The notes under the pieces are model-generated. The model saw nothing but the letters and a program-made list of their open reading frames with translations, was not told the DNA's origin and made no database searches. Of a DNA stretch of 64,000 nucleotides, positions 39,577-56,352 are shown piece by piece (within the stretch, counting starts at the first letter, position 1; each line of letters starts with the position of its first letter). Both the position numbers and the translations under genes were made by a program. The DNA is from Alisma plantago-aquatica (taxonomy: Eukaryota; Streptophyta; Magnoliopsida; Alismatales; Alismataceae). The DNA lies in contig OY856412.1 in assembly GCA_963693085.1 (NCBI GenBank), positions 1,061,792,744-1,061,856,743 of the forward strand. The letters are read 5' to 3'.

Positions 39577-40424
39577 AGCTGCCAGAAAAGTATTATGTTT
39601 CTTCCGATCACCTTTGCCTTTTGCTTGTGTTGTTGTTTTGAAAAGAAGCTAACTGCTAGAGTCAAACTATAGCCCCAACAGATTCGTCCCAAATTTGAAA
39701 ATAAAATACAAGGTCCAAATTGAATTCAACTTGCATATCATATTTCAGTATTTTACCTAACTATAGCAGCTTAAATCAATTCTTTTCAAAAGCAATAAGA
39801 AACTCACTCTAACCCTTACTCTCATCCTCCCCGACCTTTTCTTTCCATTGTTACTGCCACCATTAATGTCAATGGCTTTGTCGTTGCTGCCTACTCTCAG
39901 CACATCCTCTTTGAACCTCCCTTCCCATTTTTCTCATCCCATTCTTTTTTCACTCCTCTCTCACCCTCCACCTTCCTCACCCACCACCTCTTTCTAATGT
40001 TATTACCACCACTAGTTGTCACTAGTTTGTTGCCGCTGCCTACTCTTAGCATATTCTCTTTGAACCTTCCTTTCCATTTTTCTCATGTCATCCACTTTTC
40101 CCTCTCTTTTCCACACCTTCCACCTTCGTCCCCTCACTCTTCAATCTAGTTACTGCCACTTGAGAAAGTGTAGAAGATATCAAACTTGACTAGTAGGATC
40201 TAAGAATAACCCCAGCCACAGGTTATAGTCCATCCAAAATTTAAATATATATAGTGAGGTCTAAATGTAATTCCAAAGTCAATTATATTTCAATTTGTCG
40301 ATATATATAAGTTTGAATCATTTCTCTAAATAAGTTAACTTTTTTTGTCTTCCTTCGCCAACTGTTTCCATTGTCATTGCCGCCAATTTATTGGCTATAT
40401 CACCACTGCTTACTTCTATCACGT
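39577..40424. other. No gene recognised; low-complexity pyrimidine-rich stretches
   Basis: CTTTTCC- and CCACCTTC-rich segments at 39810-40160 recur in diverged form at 40320-40420, 40870-40960 and 41160-41420 (for example CACTCTCAACTCTAGTTGCTG), suggesting an old local duplication of a non-coding unit. No gene or RNA is seen. Confidence 0.45.
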
Positions 40425-40853
40425 GATAGTTGTTGAGGCGCGGCTAGGCACCCAAGGGGGATCCGTCTAGCCCCTTGTCTACCTAAAATATAAAATGGGC
40501 GCCTGGGCGAGCACTTAGCACCGCCTACGACCGCCTGGACGGGTCGCCTAGGGCACCTGGGCAGACTTTTTTTCTTGGGTTTTTAATTTTGAATACTACA
40601 TTTTAACATATATTTGAAATATGCAAGTGTTTTTAGGAGTCTTTAAGCTGCTACTAGCTCACTCTTACATTACTTTTTAGGGTGTAGATCATGAAATGTA
40701 CACATAAATACCTTATATATGTGATATATGTTATATCTTATATATATAAAACATACAGAGTATATAAAAAATAGGACAGCGCCCAGGCACCCGCCTAGGT
40801 GGTGTAGGCGCCCAGCCAGGGTAGACCACCGCCTGGCCTCCTTGAAACTATGA
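40425..40853. mobile_element. hAT-like MITE (429 bp)
   Basis: Flanked by ATCACGT on both sides (40418-40424 and 40854-40860). The termini GATAGTTGTTGAGGCG and, inverted, TCATAGTTTCAAGGAGGC are similar. Both subterminal parts are rich in CGCCTAGGC/GCCTGG words, typical of plant hAT MITEs with 'AGGCG' ends. The interior is AT-rich. The short minus ORF at 40670 is not a gene. Confidence 0.65.
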
Positions 40854-41718
40854 ATCACGTTCCTTTGGAACCTCCCTCTTCAATTTTCCACATTGCATCC
40901 CCTCTCACCTACACCCTCCGCCTTCCTCCCCTCACTCTCAACTCTAGTTGCTGCCACTTGGGAGAGTGAGAGGAGTGTGTAGAAGATGGAAAAATTACAG
41001 ACCAGAGTCTAACTAAAACATCAGTGATAGGCGTAGTCCTCAGATTCTGAAATTCAACAATCGTCCAAACATAAATCAACTTGCCTATCATATTATATTA
41101 CTTTTGAAAAATTGTTTGCTAAAATCTTTTCTTTAGAAGAAAAAGATTCCTATGCTGCTAGTAACTTTTTCCCTCCCTTTCCCATCTCTAATTGTTAGTG
41201 CCACGCAGCCACCAGCAGTGTTAATGGCTTTTTTGCCGCCATCTACTCCTACCAAGTCCTATTGAACCTTCCTTCCTCTTCTATTTTCCTCATCTCATTC
41301 CCTTTTGCCTCTCCCCAACACTCTCCCCTACCCTCACTCTCCACTCTAGTTGCTGTCACTTGGGCGAGTGTGGGACAAGAGTGTAGAAAGATGGGAAAGA
41401 ATAGAAGGGAGGAGTTCAGAGAAGCTCCAGAGTTTTAGAGCTGAATTCACAATCTTGAAGCCATTTCAAATGACAAAACTGAAATTTTACATTTTATGAT
41501 GGAAATGTCCAGAAATATTTAATGGGATGTTTCCATGCCAAAATAAAGGATTTGTGAGATTTTACATGTGCAATAGAGGTACACATACAACTGTAGCAAT
41601 TATTAGCCTATACTGAAAGTGATGAACGACTGACCACATGCTTAAAAAACTCATTATAATTATAAGGTTAGATTCCAACACAAAACTCGGCTTTATATTA
41701 GTTTGAATATCACAATGA
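40854..41718. other. No gene recognised
   Basis: Contains diverged copies of the CACTCT...CTCTAGTTGCTG unit also seen around 40100. No ORF with a known domain. Confidence 0.45.
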
Positions 41719-41726
41719 CAAATGAT

Positions 41727-42383
41727 CAAGGTTGTAAAATGTGTGAGGCGCAACGAGGCGTTTTTGTCTCAGTGAGGCGTGGCGTAAGCCTCGAGGCATT
41801 TGAGGCGTAAGCCTCAAAATATGTGTGAGGCGGTCATAAAGAATAAATTTATACATGTATTTGCACATATATATTTATATGTGTTATGTATATGAATGTG
41901 TATAACAAAAATAGATATATACAAGCACAAAAATATGAAATAAAAATTAATTCTGAAACTTAATGATGATAATAGAGACTAAAGACTCACCACAATACAA
42001 AAATAAATATGTAAAAGAATAACGAGATATCAATTCTTTATACTACTAGAACAAAAGATGTCACTTGAGAAATGATGATTAAATGTTTATTAATTAAGAA
42101 TAACAATTAACTATAAGAACTTTGATTTTTTTTTTTGAAGAAAGTGTTTGTAATAATCTTAAAAGTGACAATTTGGTGGTTGACATTAGACGTTATCGTC
42201 TAGAATTGAGGCGTGCGCCTCAGCTAAGCCTCAGAGCCTCAGTGCTTTGAGGCGGGCCTCAGACATTGTGAGGCGTAAGCCTCAGTCTAGGACACTGAGG
42301 CGTAAGCCTTGAGGCGTATTTGGGATAGCCTCACTAAGAGGCGTAAGCCTCGAGAGCCTCAAGGCGGGTTTTTTATTACCATG
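41727..42383. mobile_element. hAT-like element with GAGGCGTAAGCCTC clusters (657 bp)
   Basis: Perfect 8 bp target duplication CAAATGAT at 41719-41726 and 42384-42391. The ends CAAGGTTGTAAAATGTG and, inverted, CATGGTAATAAAAAACCCG are imperfect terminal inverted repeats. Both subterminal regions hold many copies of the palindromic GAGGCGTAAGCCTC and part-versions, which can fold or bind a transposase. The 400 bp between is AT-rich with no coding capacity. Confidence 0.8.
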
Positions 42384-42479
42384 CAAATGATACTGCTAAA
42401 TGTGATAATACATGGATCTACAAGTCATGAGACCCCTCCCCTGTATTCAGCTAAAAGAAATGACATTTTTTTATAATAG

Positions 42480-42670
42480 TTGCACGGATTGACTAAAAAG
42501 GCGGTCGGCTCAGTGCTTGAGCAGCCGCTTAAGCGTTCATCCCAGTAGGCCCGTAGGATTTTTTGTTGAAGCGGCCTGCTGAGCGGAATACAATGAAGCG
42601 GATGCTTTGGACTGCTTTTTCCCTCTCCGGGCTGCTTAAGCGGGGCCCGTTGTGGATTATTGAGTGCTTT
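42480..42670. other. GC-rich segment with GAAGCGG/GCTTAAGCG words
   Basis: It resembles the subterminal region of hAT MITEs (CCGCTTAAGCG, GCTGCTTAAGCGGGG) but I could not define ends or a target duplication. Confidence 0.3.
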
Positions 42671-43022
42671 TGTTAGAAAAATAGTTGGATAGACAGGATA
42701 ACAATCAAGGAAGTCATATATTTAATATTGTATCGATTCTTTTTACTAGTACAAATTATTATTAATGCAAAATGTTACCAGATACATCTGTTTCTGCCTT
42801 ATGCTATTAGGAATATTGCTTTTTACCAGATACTACAGATATCTTCTTAAAACTCAGTCTTCCTCTCACCATATTGTTGCAATGTATACTTTACCAAATA
42901 CATGGCGGAATTCAAAAAAAAAAACTAATATTATAAATTGCAATACATCATGTATTAGATGTATTATACTATGCATCTATTGCAGCAACAATTTAAGATT
43001 TTCTTTGATGGTAAATATTTGT

Positions 43023-43033
<11 letters not shown>

Positions 43034-43059
<26 letters not shown>

Positions 43060-43082
43060 CTGTCTGTGCGCGTGCGCGTGCG
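43034..43082. repeat. (TG)n microsatellite with GCGCGTGCG tail
   Basis: TG repeats 43036-43058 followed by TCTGTCTGTGCGCGTGCGCG. Confidence 0.95.
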
Positions 43083-43410
43083 TGAAAAAATAGGAAAAGA
43101 CCTGAAGAAAATTGAAACAGTGACAACACATAACAACTGGAGAGCAACATGTGAAACAACAGTATTGACTTGTGAAACATTGAGCATACACGGCAATAGA
43201 CTGACAAATAAAAGGCAAATAAGGAGAAAAAAAATGAAAATGAAGACGTGGATTACATGTTTGCTTATTGAATAGAAAGAGCGTGCCAAACTCATCACTG
43301 CAAAACTCCTAAATGGTATACATCCTGCCTTTGCCCCGGTCGCTGTGTCATTCTAGCAGGATATTAATTTCCCACCTTAGAGGATGCCTTCTCTCCACTA
43401 CAGCAATTGA

Positions 43411-44854
43411 ATGTACACCCACAACAAAGTCCAGTCAGTCACATCTAACACGCAGCTAGTCATGGCTGCAGCAGCCCAAAGACGTGGACATGCTCCCAGA
43501 CCCAAGTGCGACTTCTGTAATAAGTTGGGACATCTTGAGGAGAAGTGCCACCAGAAGCACGATCATCCCTATAGACGTGGGCGAGGAGGTACTGCTCATG
43601 TCGGCCAAACTACTGACAACTCCTCCGTCTCTATCTCCTCAGCAAAATATGAAAAGCTTCTGCAACATTCTCAATAGCAGACTGAATCCGGAGAGTCAAT
43701 GTACGTGTAATAAGTTGGGACATCTTGAGGTGAAGTGCCACCAGAAGCACGATCATCCCTATAGACGTGGGCGAGGAGGTACTGCTCATGTCGCCCAAAC
43801 TACTGACAACTCCTTCGTCCCTATCTCCTCAGCAAAATATGAAAAGCTTCTGCAAGATTCTCAAGAGCAGACTGAATCCGGAGAGTCAACGTGCGTGCAA
43901 AATGATGCGATCTCTTCAGCGCATCTGACCTCAAACCAAGGTAATATGGGGGCCTCCATGGTAGCATCCAACTTTCCCTGGATAGTTGACTCCGGGGCCA
44001 CACAACATGATTGGTGTGAGACACCTACTTTCAACTTTAGATTCTTGTGTTCCCAATTCTTCTGTCACACTTATCATTGGCTCAATTAAAGGAATCCAAT
44101 TGTATGGTAGTGTGAATCTATCTCCAAACTTACAACTCCAATCTACGCATTTTGTCCCTAACTTTGCATTCAACTTTATGTTTATTGTCAAGTTTGTTGA
44201 TGCCTTTAACTGCAATGTAACTTTCAATAGTCATGGCTTTATGTTACAATCAGAACTCATAGATGATTGGTTCGGGGCTGTAGAGCAGGTGATATGTACG
44301 ACTATGGCAATGGTGCACCTCAATCTGCCCTTGTTTCTTGCTCACCCCTTCAGCTTCATTAATGTTGTTGTCACCCATCTCTGACCAAGCTCAAACATCT
44401 GGAGCCCTCTTTATCTAGTTTAAAAAGCCTTTCGTGTGACTTTTGTCAATTGGGGAAGCATCACATGATTTCTTTTCGCCAGATAACTTCTTTACGTTCA
44501 AAAGATGTCTTTAATTTTGCTTCACAATTGACATATGTGGTTCGTTTCGAACCACGAGCTTTAACCAATTTTGTTGTTTTGTTACTTTTGTCGCTGACTT
44601 CTCAAGGATGACCTGAATATGTTTGTTGAAATCTCGTGCTGAGATGTTTGGTATTTTCAAACCCTTTTATAAAATAATTCAATACAGTTTGGTAAATCTA
44701 TTAAAATGATAAGATTTGGCAACGCTTTCAAAAATATGTTTATGGCCCCATGACATCATTTTGCTACGGGAATGGGGTTGTCCGCCAACGTTCTTGTGCT
44801 CACACTCTGAAACAAACTGGGTTGTTGAGCGCAAGAATCGACATTTGCTGGAAG
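43411..44854 (+). pseudogene. Ty1/copia gag-protease-integrase fragment
   Basis: In order: a gag nucleocapsid knuckle CDFCNKLGHLEEKC (43507-43548; CX2CX4HX4C); the aspartic protease active site PWIVDSGATQHDW at 43976-44014, with the DSG triad; a pre-integrase segment DFCQLGKHHMISFR near 44438-44480; an integrase stretch FVADFSRMT near 44584-44612; and finally ERKNRHLLEA in the frame reaching 44854, matching the conserved ERKNRH block of copia integrases. Frameshifts and a TGA (44611) break the frame repeatedly. No reverse transcriptase follows, because the sequence beyond the hAT insertion at 44855 is not copia. It is a dead fragment without LTRs. Confidence 0.8.
43516..43895. repeat. 190 bp tandem duplication inside the copia fragment
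   Basis: 43516-43705 is repeated at 43706-43895 (TAATAAGTTGGGACATCTTG at 43518 and 43708). The unit length is not a multiple of three, so the duplication itself shifts the gag frame and duplicates the nucleocapsid knuckle, the second copy having lost its first residues (CTCNKLGHLEVKC). Confidence 0.85.
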
Positions 44855-45599
44855 CAGTGTATTAGAAAGCGGGAAGCGGGAGGCGTGCGGACAACACCCT
44901 GTAACCGATTAAGCGTAAGCAGGCGATTAAGCGGGCGATTTTTGAAAAAACGGGTGCCTAAATTTTATATATTTTTATACAAATTACATGTATGTGTATA
45001 TAAATAATATATTTCTAAGGAACTTTTATACATATCTAATTAGAAAATCAGTAATTAACTAAGTATTTATCAATACTTTACTGCTAATCAGTATCTCTAA
45101 TCACTAAAATCAGGAAGCAGATCAGTAATTGTAACAAACTATGAATCATTGATTTAAAGTAATCACTAAAGTAATACTAACCAGTAGTACCAATCATTAA
45201 TCACTGAAAGCAGCAAGGAAATCAATAAAACTAAATGCATAAGAAGTATAATAGACTAATATGATATCTACTTAGATGCATTACAGCAGTACCCTATTAT
45301 TACAGCTTATACACAAAGTATGCATTCTAAATTAGGACTAGCTATATCATAGAACATTTAATGTATACAAGTTTCATATATTATAGTCGACACTACTTGG
45401 ACCATGTAATTAATTAATGTTACATACTTACAGTAGTATTTTTAAAAAAAGCGGGCAAAAAGCGGGAAAAAAGCGGGAAAAAGAGGTTGCGGATAAAGCG
45501 GGCAATCATGTTCAATATAACGGGCGCTTAGGGGCTAAATTAGGCGGCTGAGGGTCTTGGTCGATTAAGCGCCCGCCTGGGCCATTTTTTAATAAACTG
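44855..45599. mobile_element. hAT-type element (745 bp), family shared with 50946-52023
   Basis: Perfect 8 bp target duplication GCTGGAAG at 44847-44854 and 45600-45607. The left end CAGTGTATTAGAAAGCG continues GGAAGCGGGAGGCGTGCGGA, and the same string forms the inverted right end of the element at 50946-52023. The right end here, inverted, is CAGTTTATTAAAAAATGG. The interior is AT-rich; both ends carry GCGGGC and TTAAGCG words. It is inserted into the integrase part of the copia fragment. Confidence 0.85.
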
Positions 45600-46064
45600 G
45601 CTGGAAGTGTTTTAAAAATCGGTATGTGCGTCCACATACAAGCATAGTCACAATAATCGGCGACTTATTGAAAAAATCGCATACTAAACGCGTTTTTTCG
45701 GTCTGTCGTATGTTACGGTCGTTTCGTTTGCCGGGACGTATTAATCGTGTAGTACGCGTTTTATTCGGGTTCTAAACGTGTATCCCGATTTATTCACGTT
45801 TTGTTCGTTTTAATCCCATTTTAAATGTTAGTGTGCAGCCATTGTGCAGCGGGTTTAGTAAAACCCTCCCCCCACAATTTTTTTTGCCACTTCTCCCTGT
45901 TTCTTTCCGCACTCCGGCTCCAGCTTCTATTCGTGGGAGAAGAACCCTAGCAGCAAGGTCCAACTGCAGCAAGCTCCGAGGAGAAGCAAGATGTTGCCGA
46001 GTGTTGACCGCGTCGCTGTTGTGGGACGACGTTGTGGCCGTGGATGAACCGTTGAGGAGACGAT
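45039..46064. repeat. 1 kb direct repeat flanking the MULE block, left copy
   Basis: Nearly identical to 60912-61927, with scattered substitutions and short indels (for example one GCGGGAAAAA unit fewer in the right copy). It includes the 3' part of the hAT element, its GCTGGAAG target copy and 450 bp beyond it, including an exon-like leader with AACCCTAGCAGCAAGG. The left copy is the one with intact sequence on its left; the right copy has intact sequence on its right. Confidence 0.9.
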
Positions 46065-46065
46065 T

Positions 46066-46094
46066 CCATATATATATAGAGAGAGAGAGAGAGA
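46066..46094. repeat. (TA)n(GA)n microsatellite at the MITE edge
   Basis: TA repeats passing into GA repeats directly against the MITE terminus, the same arrangement as at 25943-26022. Confidence 0.9.
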
Positions 46095-46485
46095 GTCGGG
46101 CTAGAATACACTCGAGTGTACGGATCGCACGAATACACTCAAGTGTGTTTGCATATCAAGACCATTTTTTGTAAAATGTAAACCATTGATATTCACCGTC
46201 ATACTATAACTAGGCTGCATACAAATTTTGAGCTCATTTGGATGAGTGTAAGTCACTCATCCAAGGGTAACAAAATCAACGCGCGAAATTAATTTGAAAT
46301 ACATTATTTTTGCGGTCTTCATAACATGAGCTATAAATATCCAAATGTGCTCAAATTTTGCGTATGAGTTGTTCACGAGATGTTTAAGAAGATCAACGGA
46401 TTAGATTTTCAAAAAAAATATTAGATCATGAAAACCTACTTGAGTGTATTCCGCTCCGGATACACTCGAGTGTATTCTAGCCTGA

Positions 46486-46486
<1 letters not shown>
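46095..46486. mobile_element. Microsatellite-seated MITE, copy 4 (392 bp)
   Basis: It begins GTCGGGCTAGAATACACTCG and ends CGAGTGTATTCTAGCCTGAC. It has the same orientation as copy 1 and is very similar to it throughout. The right flank is a (TA)n tract to 46541. Confidence 0.85.
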
Positions 46487-46546
<60 letters not shown>

Positions 46547-46583
46547 TAGAATTCGTTGCCCGGCGGGTAACTTAGCCCAAATC

Positions 46584-46620
46584 TACCCGGCAGAAGACAC
46601 GGTGGCATAGCCCCGTAAAT
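46584..46620 (+). repeat. MULE left terminal inverted repeat
   Basis: TACCCGGCAGAAGACACGGT then GGCATAG...CGTA; pairs with 60149-60182 inverted. Just outside is CCCGGCGGGTAACTTAGCCC (46560-46579), which may also belong to the element and contains a GTAACTT word. Confidence 0.6.
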
Positions 46621-46836
46621 ACTTCAAAAAATAAAAACAGCGGAAAGCGTTCGAACGCGACCTGCCCAAAACCCTCGCTCAGACCGTCGCTCTGCCTTCC
46701 CGCTGCCGTCGCTCTGCCTTCCCGCTGCCATCGCTCTGCCTGTCGTGCAAAAATCACCGGCGACCCGAACTCCTCCGTCTCTAATTGCTCCTCCATCTCA
46801 CTGCATCTCAATTCCGAATCAGTTACCTCTTCCAAT

Positions 46837-52750
<5,914 letters not shown>

Positions 52751-52984
52751 AAGAGTGAATTATTAATTGAAATGTAAAATTTGAACGGTTTACTTCTGGA
52801 ATTTTGATGTGTAACCGCTATGAGATACATTACTTGTGTGTTGTGAACATCTTATTGCAAATACGAGTATTTCTGGGTATAATATATAGCGTTTTGTGCT
52901 TTGAATGTTGTGTTCTTGAATGTAAATCTGTTGTGATTTTGTATGCAGATATATACTTTGAGTTAGACTGTTTTGGTTTTGCAT

Positions 52985-53815
52985 ATCATAGTTACTCTCA
53001 GTGCTAACATACCTGTATCGAGATATGTCTGCTTCTGAGAGTATCTGTGACAACACTAGGAAATAACTGAGACTCCACTAAGAGTAAATCTGATACGCAC
53101 TGAGAGTAACTCTGATACGCACTGAGAGTAACTGTGATGACACTGAGAGTATCTGTGACATCACTAAGGAGTAACTGCGAGGACACTAAGAGTAACTGTG
53201 AGGACACTGAGAGTAACTGTGACAGCACTAAGGAGTAACTGAGAGAACACTAAGAGTAACTCTGATACACACTCAGAGTAACTCTGATACGCACTGAGAG
53301 TAACTATGATAACACTGAGAGTAACTGTGACAGCACTAAGGAGTAACTGAGAGAACACTCAGAGTAACTCTGATACGCACTGAGAGTAACTCTGATACGC
53401 ACTGAGAGTAACTCTGATACGCACTAAGGAGTAACTGAAAGAACACTAAGAGTAACTCTGATAGCACCGAGAGTAACTGCGAGGACACTGAGAGTAACTG
53501 TGACAGCACTAAGGAGTAACTGAGAGAACACTAAGAGTAACTCTGATACGCACTCAGAGTAACTCTGATACGCACTGAGAGTAACTACGAGGACACTGAG
53601 AGTAACTGTGACAGCACTAAGGAGTAACTAAGAGAACACTAAGAGTAACTCTGATACGCACTCAGAGTAACTATGATAACACTGAGAGTAACTGTGACAG
53701 CACTAAGGAGTAACTGAGAGAACACTAAGAGTAACTCTGATACGCACCAAGAGTAACTGCGAGAACACTGAGAGTAACTGCGATAGCACTAAGGAGTAAC
53801 TGTGATAAACCAAAA
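52985..53815. repeat. GAGTAACT array 3, spacer after the protease gene
   Basis: By eye about 32 GAGTAAC motifs in 53.1-53.8 kb, with linkers such as TCTGATACGCACTGA and TGTGACAGCACTAAG, spaced 20-22 bp. Higher-order blocks of about 100-190 bp repeat within it. Confidence 0.9.
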
Positions 53816-53819
53816 AATT

Positions 53820-54140
53820 AACTCTAGCGTTCAGGAGTCTGCTGTACACGATTCTTTATTAAAGAAGGAACCAGAAAAGTGAAGAAAAGAGAGCACAGAG
53901 CTATAAAGATATGTACAAGAGTCTGTTGTACGATGTAAATGCACATACACATAGCATAGTGCACTGCTGTGTCGTCAGAACAGAACAGTACTGCTGGCAT
54001 CTTTGCAACCCAACAGGAAAGAGCACTGCTGTCAATAATTGCAGCACCAACAGCACAGAGCATTAATCTTACTGTTGTCAATAATTGCAGCACCAACAGC
54101 ACAGAGCATTACTCTCACTGCTGCACATATTTGCTGCACC
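53820..54140. other. Spacer with short direct repeats
   Basis: AATAATTGCAGCACCAACAG followed by CACAGAGCATTA occurs twice (54034 and 54080), with a third, weaker version near 54122. No confident coding sequence. Confidence 0.5.
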
Positions 54141-54144
54141 AACA

Positions 54145-54430
54145 ATACAGCGGGGGGCTTTCAGATCTTCAACATCTCCATCCACCACGGCACCCTCTAC
54201 GTCCATCTCTTCTTCATCTGCAACTGCTACAGTTTCCAACACAGCGGGGGGCTTTCAGATCTTCAACATCTCCATCCTCCACGGCACCCTCAACGTCCAT
54301 CTCTTCTTCATCCACGACTGCTCCGGTTTACAACACAGCGGGGGGCTTTCAGATCTTCAACATCTCCATCCTCGACGGCACCCTCGACGTCCACTTCTTC
54401 TTCATTTGCAACTGCTACGGTTTACAGAAG
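54145..54430. repeat. Minisatellite, three copies of a ~95 bp unit
   Basis: The unit runs CAGCGGGGGGCTTTCAGATC ... GTCCATCTCTTCTTCATC ... CAACTGCTACGGTTT and occurs three times in direct order with 90-97 bp periods. The unit length changes frame between copies, so ORFs at 53969-54514 read it in three frames. It could be the 5' part of the B3-like gene's transcript. Confidence 0.8.
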
Positions 54431-54533
54431 GTACAGTTTTACAGAAGAAATACAGACAGCCCACTTAACATTTCAGTAGCACCCCCTTTGACCATCTCCT
54501 CAGATCCCCTTTAACATTTCTTCACAGCCTACC

Positions 54534-55052
54534 ATGGAGCCATTCATCCAGCCAATCAACTACACCATTGACGACAAGACAGTGGAATCCATTCTACTTC
54601 CTATAGAATGGAACCATCTCCATTTTCACATCAAACCAGGCAAAACCACCTTCCTAATCGGAAACCAGTCTTTCCAGATAACCCTTATGCAGAATAAAAA
54701 CGGGTCACTTTCAGCTGCTAAGGGCTGGAAAAGGATGATCGCACAGCTCAGTCTTCGCAAAGGTTGAATCATCTACCTCAAGCCAACTGATCACCAGACC
54801 ATCACAGCATGGATCACAGATCAGTTCTTAGAAACACCAACTGAGCTTATTCCGCTCTTCAGAATGCCTGGCGACGAAGTATACTCTGGATCGGAGGACT
54901 CTGCAGATCAGCTCTTCGTTAGGGACATATACCAAGCAGCACCGGGATCAGCTGTAAATCCCGTTCAGGTTGACTCATCCACAACAGCGGACACCTCAAC
55001 ATCTGCAGAAGACACTGCTTCTTCGTCTGTCCAGCGTTCCTTTCACAAATAG
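54534..55052 (+). pseudogene. B3-domain-like ORF in the MULE, one in-frame stop
   Basis: A single frame from ATG 54534 to stop 55052 is interrupted only by TGA at 54765-54767. Residues 10-95 fit the B3 DNA-binding fold: hydrophobic strands with SILLPIEWNHLHF, then TTFLIGNQSFQITLMQ, then KGWKRMIAQLSLRKG and, after the stop, IIYLKP, matching the B3 pattern W...L......GW..F....L..GD.. ...F. The C-terminal 60 residues are acidic and Ser/Thr-rich. B3 proteins bind DNA sequence-specifically, so this ORF might act on the element's own repeats. It lies downstream of and on the same strand as the protease gene, flanked by arrays 3 and 4. Upstream exons may exist. The B3 call rests on pattern only. Confidence 0.45.
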
Positions 55053-55264
55053 GTGTCGCCAGGGATGGATCCGACCCCCTGAGCTATTTGATTTTTATGT
55101 TCAGTTAATGGACCTACTTTATATCTGATCTGGCTGTATTTTTATGTTCAGTTGAAGGACCTTCTTTATATTTGATCTGGTTGTATAATATATAACGTTT
55201 TATGCTTTGAATGTTGTAATCTTGAATGTTTAGTTGTAGTGTTTTTGTCTGATTATATATACTT

Positions 55265-55895
55265 TCAATTAGCACTAAGAGTTACTGAGAAAACACTAAG
55301 AGTAACTCAGATAGCACTGAGAGTAACTCTGATAGCACCGAGAGTAACTCTGATACGCACTCAGAGTAACTCTGATACGCACTGAGAGTAACTCTGATAC
55401 GCACTGAGAGTAACTGCGAGGACACTGAGAGTAACTGTGACAACACTAAGGAGTAACTGAAAGAACACTAAGAGTAACTCTGATACGCACTCAGAGTAAC
55501 TCTGATAGAACCGAGAGTAACTGCGAGGACACTGAGAGTAACTGTGACAGCACTAAGGAGTAACTGAGAGAACACTAAGAGTAACTCTGATACGCACTCA
55601 GAGTAACTCTGATACGCACTGAGAGTAACTATGATAACACTGAGAGTAACTGTGACAGCACTAAGGAGTAACTGAGAGAACACTAAGAGTAACTCTGATA
55701 TGCACTCAGAGTAACTCTGATACGCACTGAGAGTAACTATGATAACACTGAGAGTAACTGTGACAGCACTAAGGAGTAACTGAGAGAACACTAAGAGTAA
55801 CTCTGATACGCACTGAGAGTAACTCTGATACGCACTGAGAGTAACTCTGATAATATAAAAAGTAACTCCAGCAACCAGAAAGTAACTCTACCAGT
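55265..55895. repeat. GAGTAACT array 4, between the B3-like ORF and the transposase
   Basis: About 25-30 motifs at 20-22 bp spacing, with linkers identical to array 3 (TCTGATACGCACTGA, TGTGACAGCACTAAG). It fades at 55850-55890 into AAAGTAACTC copies. It separates the 3' ends of two convergent genes. Confidence 0.9.
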
Positions 55896-56352
55896 GTATG
55901 GCATAGTAGCAAAAACTGACATTTCGTGAGTACACTGAACAAACCATGAAAAAAATTGTACTAAACCAAAAATTTATGTATTCCAAAAGAAAAGAGTATT
56001 CAATGCACACTAAGATAAAACAAAAAATATTCTGCAAAAGAGTAATATCTGATCAAAACAGATTCTTTGAAGCATATTCAAAGTATACATATAGCTGGTG
56101 GAGTTCAACGCAACACATAAAATACATTACAAAACACAAAAGTAAAAATACATGGATGGTTACAAAATCACTTTCACAAAAACTGCAGACAAAAAGAACA
56201 ACTCATTACATGTTTGAATATCCCTCACTCACGCGCTAATCAACTACAAACTCAACTAAAAAACGTCCAGCATCAACAGACCACACGATCAGCAACAGGG
56301 ATAATCATTGAATAGCAAACAGCAACAACACATAGTCCATAATAGGAATGGA
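55896..56352. other. Spacer, probable 3' untranslated region of the transposase gene
   Basis: AT-rich, no motifs. It lies downstream of the transposase stop on the minus strand. Confidence 0.5.

Noticed and set aside
53969..54514. Three overlapping plus ORFs of 127-181 residues with Ser/Thr-rich repeats
   Set aside because: They read the same 95 bp minisatellite in three frames and the unit is not a multiple of three; kept only as a possible leader of the B3-like gene.
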